64,000 nt of DNA from contig JAJZUS010000001.1 of the NCBI GenBank assembly GCA_021848365.1, positions 1,145,517 through 1,209,516 on the forward strand, read 5' to 3'. Position 1 is the first letter of the stretch. Each line of letters begins with the position of its first letter. The notes below the pieces were generated by a model. It saw only the letters and a program-made list of their open reading frames with translations. It had not been told where the DNA came from and searched no databases. Source of the DNA: Actinomycetes bacterium (GTDB lineage: Bacteria; Actinomycetota; Acidimicrobiia; Acidimicrobiales; RAAP-2). The position numbers and the translations under genes were made by a program. Shown here in pieces: positions 41,634 through 50,723 of the stretch.

Positions 41634-44468
41634 ATGCGTCAGGTGATCCGGGTCGAGGGCGCTCGCGTCCACAATCTGAAGAACCTGGCCCTGGAGATCC
41701 CCCGCGATCGGTTGGTCGTCTTCACGGGTCTCTCCGGCTCGGGGAAGTCGTCACTCGCCTTCGACACGATCTACGCGGAGGGCCAGCGGCGCTACGTCGA
41801 GAGCCTGTCGGCGTACGCGCGCCAGTTCCTCGGCCAGATGGACAAGCCCGACGTCGACTTCATCGAGGGGCTGTCGCCGGCGATCTCGATCGACCAGAAG
41901 ACGGCGTCACGCAACCCCCGTTCGACGGTCGGCACCATCACCGAGGTCCACGACTACCTACGACTCCTCTTCGCGCGCATCGGCGTGCCGCACTGTCCCG
42001 AATGCGGTCGGCCCGTGACGCGCCAAACACCCCAGCAGATCGTGGACCAGGTCTTGTCCCGGCCCGCGAACTCACGCTTCGTCGTGTTGGCGACGGTCGT
42101 CGACGGACGCAAGGGCGAGTACTCGGCCCTCCTCGACGACCTCGCTGGCCAGGGCTTCTCTCGCGTGCGAGTCGACGGAGCGCTGGTCGAGCTCGAGGAC
42201 CGGGCGTCGCTCTCGCTCGCTCGCTACGAGCAGCACACCATCGATGTGGTGCTCGACCGGCTGACGGTCAAGGCGAGCAATCGACAGCGCCTGACCGAGT
42301 CCGTCGAGACCGCCCTCTCACTCGCTCACGGGGTCGTCGGAGTCTGGTTCATGGACGACGACGAGACGGTCCGCTTCTCGGAGAGACTCGCCTGCACGTA
42401 CTGCGGGATCAGCTTCTCGGAGCTCGCTCCTCGAGACTTCTCCTTCAACTCTCCCTACGGCGCCTGCCCGGTCTGCACCGGGCTCGGAACCCGCTTCGAG
42501 GTCGACCCCGATCTCGTCGTGCCGGATCCGGCCCTGTCACTTGCGGAGGGCGCCCTGGCCCCGTGGGGCGGCCTACGCTTCAAGTACTTCGAGCGACTGA
42601 TCAAGGGCGTCGCCGAACTCGGTGGCTTCGACGTGACGACCCCGTGGCGCAAGCTCCGCGCAAAGGATCGCCGACTCGTCCTGTACGGGGTCGAGAAGAA
42701 GGCCATCCCGGTCAAGTATCGGAATCGCTACGGACGGGTGAAGACGTACGAGACGACCTACAACGGCATCGTCGAGTGGCTCGAGCGCAAGCGCAACGAG
42801 GCCGAGGGCGAGTGGACCCGCGAGCAGGCCGAGCAGTACATGCGCGAGGTCGAGTGCCACGCCTGCGAGGGGCGCCGTCTCAAACCGGAGGTCCTCGCGG
42901 TCAAGATCGCCGGGCGCAGCATCGCGGACGTGTCGGCCCTCACCATCGACGAGGCTCTCGCCTTCTTTCGCGATGCCGAACTGTCCGAGCGCGACCAGGC
43001 GATCGCCCGGCAAGTGGTGAAGGAGATCAACGAGCGGTTGGGCTTCTTGATGGACGTCGGGCTCGACTACCTCACCCTCAGTCGCGCCTCGGCGACCCTG
43101 TCGGGCGGTGAGGCGCAGCGCATCCGCTTGGCCTCCCAGATCGGGAGCCACCTGGTGGGGGTGCTCTACGTCCTCGACGAACCCTCGATCGGCCTACACC
43201 AGCGAGACAATCAGCGACTCATCGCGACCCTGGAGAGGCTTCGGGACCTGGGCAACTCGGTGATCGTCGTGGAACACGACGAGGAGACCATTCGGTCGGC
43301 CGACTTCGTGGTCGACATCGGGCCGGGCGCGGGCGAGTACGGGGGGCGCGTGGTCCACGCGGGTTCGTACGAGTCCCTCCTGGCGAACGCCGAGTCGGTG
43401 ACCGGGCAGTACCTCGCGGGCACTCGCCGGGTCGCGGTTCCCGAGCAGCGTCGACCCCGATCGGGCGCGGCCGTGACGGTGCACGGGGCCCGGGCCAACA
43501 ACTTGCGCGACGTGACGGTGGACTTCCCGCTCGGGCAGTTCATCGCGGTGACGGGGGTCTCGGGATCGGGCAAGTCGAGCCTCGTGAACGGGGTGCTCCT
43601 GACCGTGCTCGAGCGGGAGATCAACGGGGCTCGAACCTCGCCGCTGGCTCACGACCGCGTTACCGGCCTCGAGCACATCGACAAGGTGGTCGCGGTCGAT
43701 CAACAGCCCATCGGTCGAACCCCGAGGTCGAATCCGGCCACCTACACCGGAGTCTTCGACAAGATCCGTCGCCTGTTCTCGGAGGTTCCGGAGGCGCGCG
43801 CTCGCGGTTACCAGCCGGGTCGCTTCTCCTTCAACGTGAAGGGAGGGCGCTGCGAGACCTGCGCGGGCGACGGCACGATCAAGATAGAGATGCACTTCCT
43901 CCCCGACGTCTACGTCAACTGCGAGGCGTGCAACGGAGCCCGCTACAACCGCGAGACCCTCGAGATCCTCTACCGCGGCCGCTCCATCAGCGACGTCCTC
44001 CAGATGCCAATCGACGAGGCGCTGACCTTCTTCGAGCGCCAACCGGCAATCGCGCGACACATCCAGAGCCTCGTCGACGTGGGGCTGGGCTACGTCCGCC
44101 TGGGCCAGCCCGCTCCGACGCTGTCGGGAGGCGAGGCGCAGCGCGTGAAGCTCGCCGCCGAGCTCGCTCGCCGCCCGACCGGTCACACTTTCTACGTCCT
44201 CGACGAGCCGACCACGGGGCTCCACTTCGACGACGTCCAGCGTCTACTCACCGTGCTCCACCGCCTGGTGGACCAGGGCAACACCGTCCTGGTCATCGAG
44301 CACAACCTGGACGTGATCAAGACCGCCGACTGGGTGATCGACCTGGGTCCGGAGGGTGGTCGTCGCGGTGGAGAGGTCGTGGGCGAGGGAACGCCAGAGG
44401 AGGTCGCGCGACTCGATACGGCGACCGGCGTCGTCCTGCGACCAGCCCTCACCGCACGGAGGTCGTAG
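41634..44468 (+). CDS. uvrA: UvrABC excinuclease subunit A
   Basis: 944 residues. Two ABC ATPase modules: Walker [10 protein letters not shown] near residue 35 and GVSGSGKSS near 645, each with an LSGGEAQR signature. Zinc sites CPECG, CTYCG...CPVC and CETC...CEAC are all present. Detects DNA damage with UvrB. The TAG stop shares one base with the uvrC GTG. Confidence 0.97.
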   Translation: MRQVIRVEGARVHNLKNLALEIPRDRLVVFTGLSGSGKSSLAFDTIYAEGQRRYVESLSAYARQFLGQMDKPDVDFIEGLSPAISIDQKTASRNPRSTVGTITEVHDYLRLLFARIGVPHCPECGRPVTRQTPQQIVDQVLSRPANSRFVVLATVVDGRKGEYSALLDDLAGQGFSRVRVDGALVELEDRASLSLARYEQHTIDVVLDRLTVKASNRQRLTESVETALSLAHGVVGVWFMDDDETVRFSERLACTYCGISFSELAPRDFSFNSPYGACPVCTGLGTRFEVDPDLVVPDPALSLAEGALAPWGGLRFKYFERLIKGVAELGGFDVTTPWRKLRAKDRRLVLYGVEKKAIPVKYRNRYGRVKTYETTYNGIVEWLERKRNEAEGEWTREQAEQYMREVECHACEGRRLKPEVLAVKIAGRSIADVSALTIDEALAFFRDAELSERDQAIARQVVKEINERLGFLMDVGLDYLTLSRASATLSGGEAQRIRLASQIGSHLVGVLYVLDEPSIGLHQRDNQRLIATLERLRDLGNSVIVVEHDEETIRSADFVVDIGPGAGEYGGRVVHAGSYESLLANAESVTGQYLAGTRRVAVPEQRRPRSGAAVTVHGARANNLRDVTVDFPLGQFIAVTGVSGSGKSSLVNGVLLTVLEREINGARTSPLAHDRVTGLEHIDKVVAVDQQPIGRTPRSNPATYTGVFDKIRRLFSEVPEARARGYQPGRFSFNVKGGRCETCAGDGTIKIEMHFLPDVYVNCEACNGARYNRETLEILYRGRSISDVLQMPIDEALTFFERQPAIARHIQSLVDVGLGYVRLGQPAPTLSGGEAQRVKLAAELARRPTGHTFYVLDEPTTGLHFDDVQRLLTVLHRLVDQGNTVLVIEHNLDVIKTADWVIDLGPEGGRRGGEVVGEGTPEEVARLDTATGVVLRPALTARRS

Positions 44469-46324
44469 TGCTGCGCCGTCCCGCGGCGATTCCCCGAGAG
44501 AGCGGCTGCTACCTGTTCCGCAACGCCGCCGGCGTCGTCATCTACGTGGGCAAGGCCCGCTCGCTCGTTCAGCGCCTGAGCAACTACTTCCAGCGTCCCG
44601 AGGTCCTCGCGCCGAAGACGCGAGCGCTCATGTCCGAGGCGATGAGCGTCGAGTGGATCGTGACGCCGAGCGAGCTCGACGCCCTGATCCTCGAGAACGA
44701 GCTGATCAAGGCGAATCAGCCCCGGTACAACATGCGCCTCAAGGACGACAAGACCTACCCGTTCGTCGCGATCGACCCGCGCGCGGAGTTCCCCGTGCCG
44801 TACGTGACGCGATCCCAGCGCTCGCGAGGCGTGCGGTACTTCGGACCCTTCGGCGACGTGCGCGCCCTCCGACGGACGATGGACGAGCTGCTGTTCGCAT
44901 TTCCGTTGCGAACCTGCTCGCGTCACAAGTTCGACTACCAACGCCGGGTGGGGCGGCCCTGTCTCCTCTTCGACCTCGGGAAGTGCGCCGGGCCGTGCGT
45001 GGGGCGAGTGAGTTCCGACGACTACCAGGCCCTGGTCGCGTCCTGGATGCGCTTCTTCGAGGGCGACGTCCGTCCGCTGCGGACACGACTCACCGCGGAG
45101 ATGTCCGAGGCCTCCGCCGAGCAGCGATACGAGGCGGCCGCGCGCGCCCGCGACGCCCTCGCGGCCCTCGAGCGGGCTGCGGCCGACCAGAGCGTGATCG
45201 TCGACGATCACACATCGGCCGACGTCCTCACGGCCGTTGTGGAGGGCAACCGTGCCGCGGTGGTCCGTCTCGACGTGCGCCACGGTCGCATCGTCGGCCG
45301 CCGGCTCCAGCTCGTGGATCGAGCCCTCGACGAGCCCGCGGCGACGGTGCTCGAGGCGGCGCTGCCGGAGATCTACGACGAGGCGAGCTCCGTGCCCGGC
45401 GAGGTGATCGCTCCCGCAGGTCTCGTCTCCGACCTCGCACGGCAGTGGCTGTCGGCGCGGGCGGGGGGCCCGGTACGAGTCACGTGCCCCCAGCGGGGTC
45501 GCCGACGCCGCGTCCTGGCACTCGCCGACGGCGACGCGGCGGCGGCGATCAGCCGCGACGCCCGGCGCCGCGAGTTCGACCACAACGTGCGCAGTCGCGC
45601 CCTTCAGGAGCTGGGCTCGGCCCTCGGGCTCGGCCAGCCGCCGTACCGGGTGGAGTGCTACGACATGAGCCACCTCCAGGGGACGAACTACGTGGGCTCG
45701 ATGGTCGTCTTCGAGGATGGACTGCCGAAGCGGCGGGACTACCGCCACTTCAACGTGCGAGAGGTCCGGGGCAACGACGACGTCGGGGCCATGGGGGAAG
45801 TCCTGCGGCGCCGGCTGGCCCACTGGGACGACGGGCCCGGCGGACGTTTCGCGCCCGCCGACCTCGTGATCGTCGATGGAGGCGTTCCGCAGCTGCACGC
45901 CGCGCAGGACGCGGTCGAGCAGGCCGGCCTATCCGGACGGGTCGTGCTCGCGGCACTCGCGAAACGCGAGGAACTGCTGTTCCGCCCGGGGAGCCCCGAT
46001 CCCGTGGTGCTCGAGCGGGGCTCGGAGGCGCTCTACCTGGTCCAACGGCTCCGGGACGAGGCTCACCGGTTCGCGATCACCTTCCACCGCTCGAAGCGCG
46101 GTCGGGCCATGGTCGCGTCGACCCTCGACGGCGTGACCGGGCTCGGCCCCGCGCGCCGGGAACGGTTGATCGAGACCTTCGGCTCGCTCGAGGGAATCCG
46201 GGCGGCCACGCGCGAGGACCTGGCCGGTCTCTCGTGGCTCCCCACCACGGTGGCCGACGCCCTCTACGATCACCTGGCGGGAGGTCCGACGACACCGACG
46301 CGGACGACGGAGGGTGATGACTGA
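44468..46324 (+). CDS. uvrC: UvrABC excinuclease subunit C
   Basis: 618 residues from the GTG overlapping the uvrA stop. GIY-YIG nuclease SGCYLFRNAAGVVIYVGKAR at the start, a cysteine cluster CSRHKFDYQRRVGRPCLLFD with KCAGPC, a UVR region, the RNase H-like endonuclease region (ECYDMSHLQGTNYVGSMVVF) and a C-terminal helix-hairpin-helix pair GVTGLGPARRERLIETFGSL. Makes both incisions around the lesion. The longer upstream frame lies inside uvrA. Confidence 0.96.
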   Translation: MLRRPAAIPRESGCYLFRNAAGVVIYVGKARSLVQRLSNYFQRPEVLAPKTRALMSEAMSVEWIVTPSELDALILENELIKANQPRYNMRLKDDKTYPFVAIDPRAEFPVPYVTRSQRSRGVRYFGPFGDVRALRRTMDELLFAFPLRTCSRHKFDYQRRVGRPCLLFDLGKCAGPCVGRVSSDDYQALVASWMRFFEGDVRPLRTRLTAEMSEASAEQRYEAAARARDALAALERAAADQSVIVDDHTSADVLTAVVEGNRAAVVRLDVRHGRIVGRRLQLVDRALDEPAATVLEAALPEIYDEASSVPGEVIAPAGLVSDLARQWLSARAGGPVRVTCPQRGRRRRVLALADGDAAAAISRDARRREFDHNVRSRALQELGSALGLGQPPYRVECYDMSHLQGTNYVGSMVVFEDGLPKRRDYRHFNVREVRGNDDVGAMGEVLRRRLAHWDDGPGGRFAPADLVIVDGGVPQLHAAQDAVEQAGLSGRVVLAALAKREELLFRPGSPDPVVLERGSEALYLVQRLRDEAHRFAITFHRSKRGRAMVASTLDGVTGLGPARRERLIETFGSLEGIRAATREDLAGLSWLPTTVADALYDHLAGGPTTPTRTTEGDD

Positions 46325-47159
46325 GGTCTGGCTGGTGACGGGTCTGTCCGGAGCGGGTCGCTCGACCGTGGCGGCCGCCCTGGAGGACCTGGGCTGGTTC
46401 GTCATCGACAACCTGCCGCTCGAGCTGGTGGTGCGGGTGGGGGAGCTGGCGACGGCTGGCTCGTTCGACTACCCGGGAGTGGCCTTCATCATGGGGCGTT
46501 CGGGCCAGGTGCAGTCGGAGACTCTGCTCGAGGTCGAGCGTGAGCTCCAGCAAAAGCACGAGGGTTCGCGCATCATGTTCCTGGACGCCCCCGACGAGGT
46601 CTTGATCAGGCGCTTCGAGGGTAACCGGCGACGCCATCCGTTCCCGGCCCCGACCCTGGCCGACGCGATCGCGGGAGAGCGCCATCAACTCCAGGGGATT
46701 CGCGACGCCGCCGATCTGGTGATCGACACCGGCTCACTCAACGTGAACCAGCTGCGACGCCGGATCAACGAGACGTTCGGCGCCGGTCCCACGGCGTCCC
46801 TGCGGGTCTCCCTGGTGAGCTTCGGCTACTCGAACGGTCTGCCGCGCGACGTCGACCTCGTCTTCGACTGCCGGTTCCTCCCGAATCCCCACTGGGTCGA
46901 CGAACTCCGACCCCTGACCGGTCTCGACCAGCCGGTCGCGGACTACGTCCTCGGCCAGGACGCCGCTCAACATTTCGTGAGCGACGTGGTCTCGATGCTG
47001 GAGTGGCAGATCCCCGCCTTCGTCGCCGAAGGCAAGTCCTACCTGACGGTTGCGATCGGCTGCACCGGGGGGCGGCACCGCTCCGTCGCCATCGCCGAGG
47101 AGATTCGCCACCGACTCGGCCTCTCGAGCCCCGTCTTCCACCGCGACATCGCCCGATGA
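46314..47159 (+). CDS. rapZ: RapZ/YvcJ family nucleotide-binding protein
   Basis: 281 residues from GTG, or 280 from the ATG at 46317, after a GGAGGG. Walker A VTGLSGAGRST (the R in place of K is usual in actinobacterial RapZ), LGWFVIDNLPLEL, FLDAPDEVLIRRFEGNRRRHP, and the C-terminal RNA-binding domain IGCTGGRHRSVAIAEEI. In enterobacteria RapZ controls amino-sugar synthesis through a small RNA; in actinobacteria the role is unclear. The uvrC-rapZ-yvcK-whiA order is normal for the phylum; here the next gene is broken. Confidence 0.93.
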   Translation: MMTEVWLVTGLSGAGRSTVAAALEDLGWFVIDNLPLELVVRVGELATAGSFDYPGVAFIMGRSGQVQSETLLEVERELQQKHEGSRIMFLDAPDEVLIRRFEGNRRRHPFPAPTLADAIAGERHQLQGIRDAADLVIDTGSLNVNQLRRRINETFGAGPTASLRVSLVSFGYSNGLPRDVDLVFDCRFLPNPHWVDELRPLTGLDQPVADYVLGQDAAQHFVSDVVSMLEWQIPAFVAEGKSYLTVAIGCTGGRHRSVAIAEEIRHRLGLSSPVFHRDIAR

Positions 47160-47555
47160 GAGTGGTCGCCCAGGGGGCGGCCACGGCACGGCCGTGGCGC
47201 TGCGCGCCGCCCGGTGACTCACCGTGCACGTGACCGCAGTCGTCTCGGCCGCCGTCATCCGGGCATCGCCCAGGCGATCGCGGGCTCGTCGGCCCGGCGC
47301 GTCGACGTGGCGAACCTCCGTCCCCAGCCTCCCGAGACCGCGAGGTACTCGCTCCAGGACCACCTGGACGCGCTGGGTCGTCATGGGGTGATGGTCGACC
47401 TCGCGATCGTGGACTCTCGCGGGGTCTGCGGCGAGCAGCTCGGCGACCTCCCGACCCTCCGACGGCCGATCACGGGCCGGAATCCACTCGTACACGATGT
47501 GTCAGAATTGGCGGATGCCCTCGTCAGCGCGATGAGGTCCCCCAGCAAGGAGTGA
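47156..47555 (+). pseudogene. yvcK: Degraded yvcK (gluconeogenesis factor/CofD-like) remnant
   Basis: The ATG overlaps the rapZ stop as ATGA, the intact coupling point. Residues 1-5 read MRVVA in frame, then a one-base loss shifts the glycine-rich loop GGGHGTAVALRAAR into another frame. There a TGA replaces the next Arg codon (the Arg-Leu-Thr that should follow reads stop-Leu-Thr). After TVHVTAVVS about 200 codons of the domain core are missing, and the frame resumes at HPGIAQAIAG, continuing through RRVDVANLRPQPPETARYSL to a normal C-terminus at 47555. Three independent lesions and a size of about a third of YvcK (~330 aa) argue for a dead gene. The open 113-codon tail starting at GTG 47217 could in theory still be translated. 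Confidence 0.82.
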
Positions 47556-47556
47556 T

Positions 47557-48570
47557 ATGAGCACGCGGGTAGCTATCAACGGTTTTGGGCGCATCGGTCG
47601 AGGGTTCCTGCGCGCGGCTCGGACTAACCCGAACATCGAGATCGTCGCCGTCAACGACCTGACGTCGCCGGAGACGAACGCCCACCTGCTGCGGTACGAC
47701 TCCACCCAGGGCCGACTCGACGTCCCGGTGGTCGTCGACGGTGACGTGATGCGCGTCGGGGACCACGCCGTTCGCGTCCTCGCGGAGCGCGAGCCATCGG
47801 CGCTGCCCTGGAAGGAGCTGGGAGTCGACGTCGTCATCGAGTCCACGGGTCGCTTCACCAGCCGCTCCGCTGCGGCCGTCCACCTCGAGGCCGGTGCGCG
47901 CACGGTGATCATCTCGGCGCCCGCCACCGACGTTGACGCCACCTTCGTCGTGGGCGTCAACGAGGACACCTACGACGCGGCGACGCACCACGTCGTCTCC
48001 AACGCGTCCTGCACGACCAACTGCTTCGTGCCGATGGTCAAGGTCCTCGACGACGCCTTCGGCGTACGCAGCGGACTGATGACGACCGTCCACGCCTACA
48101 CCAACGACCAGAACCTCCTGGACCTCCCGCACAAGGACCTGCGGCGCGCGCGCGCGGCCGCCGTCAACATCGTTCCCTCCTCGACCGGGGCCGCCCGCGC
48201 CACCAGCCTCGTCCTGTCGGCCATGAAGGGCCGTCTCGACGGGACGTCGCTGCGAGTTCCGATTCCCGACGGCTCCATCACGGACTTCACGGCCGTCGTG
48301 CCGACGACGACCGTGGCCGAGGTCAACGAGGCCTTCCGCGCGGCCGCCGCGGGGCCCCTCCGAGGCGTGCTCGTCTACAGCGACGAGCCGATCGTCTCGA
48401 GCGACATCGTGGGCAGCCCGGCGTCGTGCACCTTCGACTCGCTGATGACGATGGTCCAGCCCATCGACGACGCGACGTGCCTGGTCAAGGTGTTCGGGTG
48501 GTACGACAACGAGTGGGGCTACTCGAATCGCCTGGTGGACCTCACGGCCCACATCGGCGCGACGGCGTGA
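47557..48570 (+). CDS. gap: Glyceraldehyde-3-phosphate dehydrogenase
   Basis: 337 residues, ATG preceded by AAGGAG. INGFGRIGRGFLRA NAD-binding loop, VSNASCTTNCFVP with the catalytic Cys, the matching His in MTTVHAYTNDQ, and GWYDNEWGYSNRLVDL at the end. Oxidises glyceraldehyde-3-phosphate in glycolysis. whiA, normally upstream in this phylum, is absent. Coupled to pgk by GTGA. Confidence 0.97.
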   Translation: MSTRVAINGFGRIGRGFLRAARTNPNIEIVAVNDLTSPETNAHLLRYDSTQGRLDVPVVVDGDVMRVGDHAVRVLAEREPSALPWKELGVDVVIESTGRFTSRSAAAVHLEAGARTVIISAPATDVDATFVVGVNEDTYDAATHHVVSNASCTTNCFVPMVKVLDDAFGVRSGLMTTVHAYTNDQNLLDLPHKDLRRARAAAVNIVPSSTGAARATSLVLSAMKGRLDGTSLRVPIPDGSITDFTAVVPTTTVAEVNEAFRAAAAGPLRGVLVYSDEPIVSSDIVGSPASCTFDSLMTMVQPIDDATCLVKVFGWYDNEWGYSNRLVDLTAHIGATA

Positions 48571-49703
48571 GCGCGCCACTGCCCACCCACGAGTCGTGGG
48601 ACGTTCGCGACAAGGTCGTCCTCGTTCGCGTCGACTTCAACACGCCCGTCGCCGAGGTCGACGGCCGACTCGAGGTGACCGACGACTACCGCATCCGGGC
48701 GGCCCTCCCGCTTCTGACCGACCTCCTCGAGCGCGGTGCCCGGGTTCGGGCCTGCACGCACTTCGGCCGCCCCCAGGGGCGGTTCGACGAGCGCTACGTG
48801 GTCGACCCGATCCGTCGCCGCCTCGACGAGCTCTGCCCGGGAGTGGAGCTGCTGGAGAACCTACGATTCAATCCGGGCGAGGAGGCGAACGACCCCGACT
48901 TTGGGGCGTCGCTCGTGGACGGCGTGGACTTCTACGTCAACGAGGCCTTCGGCGCCTCCCACCGCGCCCACGCCTCGATCATGGTCCCGCCCACGCTCGT
49001 CCCCAGCGCGGCGGGCCCCAACTTGCGGCGCGAGGTGACCTACCTGGTCGACACTCTGAGCGACCCGACCCGGCCCTTCGTGGCCATCGTGGGCGGGGCG
49101 AAGGTGGCGGACAAGCTCGGCATCGTGGCGACCCTCGCCGCGAAGGCCGACACGGTCCTCGTGGGCGGGGGGATGGCGTACACCTTCGAGTCCGCGGTCG
49201 GTCGCACGATCGGCTCGTCGCTATTCGACGCGACGTCGATCGAGCGGTGCCGCGATCTGCTCGCGACGGGACGAGTCGTCATCCCGGAAGACTCGCGGGG
49301 ACTGCGTGATGGCGCACCGCTCGGACCGCAGGGCGGCCCCGACGAGCCGATCGACTTCGGTGACCAGATCCCCGACGATCACGAGGGCTTCGACGTGGGG
49401 CCGCGAACGGTGAAGCGCTTCACGGAGATCATCGCCGGGGCGGCCACGATCCTGTGGAACGGCCCCCTCGGGTTCTTCGAGGACCCTCGCTTCAGCCTTG
49501 GTACCGAGGCCGTCGCTCGCGCGGTCGCCGCCTCACGGGCGACCTCGATCATCGGAGGAGGGGACTCGGCCGCGGCCCTGGCGCAGTTCGGACTCAGCGA
49601 TCAGGTCGACTTCGTCTCGACCGGTGGAGGGGCCTCGCTCGAGCTGCTGGAGTTCGGGGACCTTCCCGGCCTGCGAGCCCTGCGGGAAGGACGGCGGGCG
49701 TGA
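48567..49703 (+). CDS. pgk: Phosphoglycerate kinase
   Basis: 378 residues from the GTG overlapping gap. LVRVDFNTP and THFGRPQG form the substrate site (usually SHLGRP), FYVNEAFGASHRAHASI, VGGAKVADK, LVGGGMAYTF and WNGPLGFFE follow, then SIIGGGDSAAAL and FVSTGGGASLELLE at the C-terminal ATP domain. Slightly shorter than the usual 390-415. Makes ATP from 1,3-bisphosphoglycerate. Overlaps tpiA by GTGA. Confidence 0.96.
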   Translation: MSAPLPTHESWDVRDKVVLVRVDFNTPVAEVDGRLEVTDDYRIRAALPLLTDLLERGARVRACTHFGRPQGRFDERYVVDPIRRRLDELCPGVELLENLRFNPGEEANDPDFGASLVDGVDFYVNEAFGASHRAHASIMVPPTLVPSAAGPNLRREVTYLVDTLSDPTRPFVAIVGGAKVADKLGIVATLAAKADTVLVGGGMAYTFESAVGRTIGSSLFDATSIERCRDLLATGRVVIPEDSRGLRDGAPLGPQGGPDEPIDFGDQIPDDHEGFDVGPRTVKRFTEIIAGAATILWNGPLGFFEDPRFSLGTEAVARAVAASRATSIIGGGDSAAALAQFGLSDQVDFVSTGGGASLELLEFGDLPGLRALREGRRA

Positions 49704-50476
49704 CGGGACGTGGCCTGGTCGTCGGCAACTGGAAGATGAACCTCGATTACGTCGAGGCGGTCCACCTGACCCAGCAGTTGGTCACCCTCCTTCGAGCGCA
49801 GCCCCCCGCGGCCGTCGACGTGGTCGTCGCACCGCCCTTCGTGGACCTGCGCAGCGTGACGTCCGTCGTGGAGGCCGAGCGCGCCGCCATGGAGGTGGCC
49901 GCCCAGCACGTCAGTCACCGCGATCGTGGCGCCTTCACGGGCGAGGTCAGCCTCGACATGCTGACCCGTCTCGGGGTCTCGTGGGTCATCGTGGGGCACT
50001 CCGAGCGCCGGACTCTCTTCCACATGGACGACGAGGTCGTACGCGAGACGACCCGTGCGGCCCTCGCGCGTCGGGTCCGTCCGATCGTGTGCGTGGGCGA
50101 GAACCTCGCCGTGCGCGACGGCGGCGACCCCGCAGCCTTCGTCACGGCCCAAGTGGGCGCCGCCCTCGCGGGGGTGGACGCGGATCCCGGGGCCGTGGTC
50201 GTCGCCTACGAGCCCATCTGGGCCATCGGATCGGGTCGTAGCGCCGATGCGCAACAGGTTCGGGACATGACGATGGCCATCCGCGACGCCCTCACCACGC
50301 ACGGGCTCGGGGGATCCCGGGTCCTCTACGGGGGATCGGTCACGTCGGAGAATGCCGGCACCCTCCTCGACGAGGGGGGAGTCGACGGATTCCTGGTCGG
50401 CGGTGCGAGTCTCAAGGCGGACAGTTTCCACGGCATCGTCCGAGCCGTAGACGACTGCTACGCTGGTCGGCGCTAA
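49700..50476 (+). CDS. tpiA: Triosephosphate isomerase
   Basis: 258 residues from the GTG overlapping pgk. VGNWKMN (catalytic Lys), IVGHSERR (catalytic His), VAYEPIWAIGSG (catalytic Glu plus loop 6) and VLYGGSVTSENA (phosphate loop). Interconverts DHAP and glyceraldehyde-3-phosphate. The longer upstream frame is within pgk. Confidence 0.97.
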   Translation: MTGRGLVVGNWKMNLDYVEAVHLTQQLVTLLRAQPPAAVDVVVAPPFVDLRSVTSVVEAERAAMEVAAQHVSHRDRGAFTGEVSLDMLTRLGVSWVIVGHSERRTLFHMDDEVVRETTRAALARRVRPIVCVGENLAVRDGGDPAAFVTAQVGAALAGVDADPGAVVVAYEPIWAIGSGRSADAQQVRDMTMAIRDALTTHGLGGSRVLYGGSVTSENAGTLLDEGGVDGFLVGGASLKADSFHGIVRAVDDCYAGRR

Positions 50477-50488
50477 TCGGAGGTCGTC

Positions 50489-50719
50489 GTGCTCACCTGG
50501 GTTTTCATCATCATCGAGGCGCTGTCGGCGCTCGCGCTGGCCTTCCTCGTGCTGTTGCACTCGGGTAAGGGCGGGGGGATCTCCGACCTCATGGGTGGGA
50601 GTCTCGGCGCGACGGCCGCCGGTTCCACCGTGGTCGAGAAGAATCTGGACCGGATGACCGTTGCGGTCGCCCTGGTCTTCACGTTCGCGACCCTCGTTCT
50701 CGACTTGCGACTCCAGTAG
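50489..50719 (+). CDS. secG: SecG, preprotein translocase subunit
   Basis: 76 residues, two membrane segments (about 3-22 and 55-73) separated by LLHSGKGGGISDLMGGSLGA, the SecG loop signature. GTG start with CGGAGG upstream. Small accessory subunit of SecYEG. Placement after tpiA is common. Confidence 0.94.
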   Translation: MLTWVFIIIEALSALALAFLVLLHSGKGGGISDLMGGSLGATAAGSTVVEKNLDRMTVAVALVFTFATLVLDLRLQ

Positions 50720-50723
50720 CTCA

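Noticed and set aside
47217-47555. Intact 113-residue novel gene
   Set aside because: Its sequence matches the C-terminal quarter of YvcK and the matching N-terminal loop lies just upstream in other frames, so a broken yvcK explains it better.
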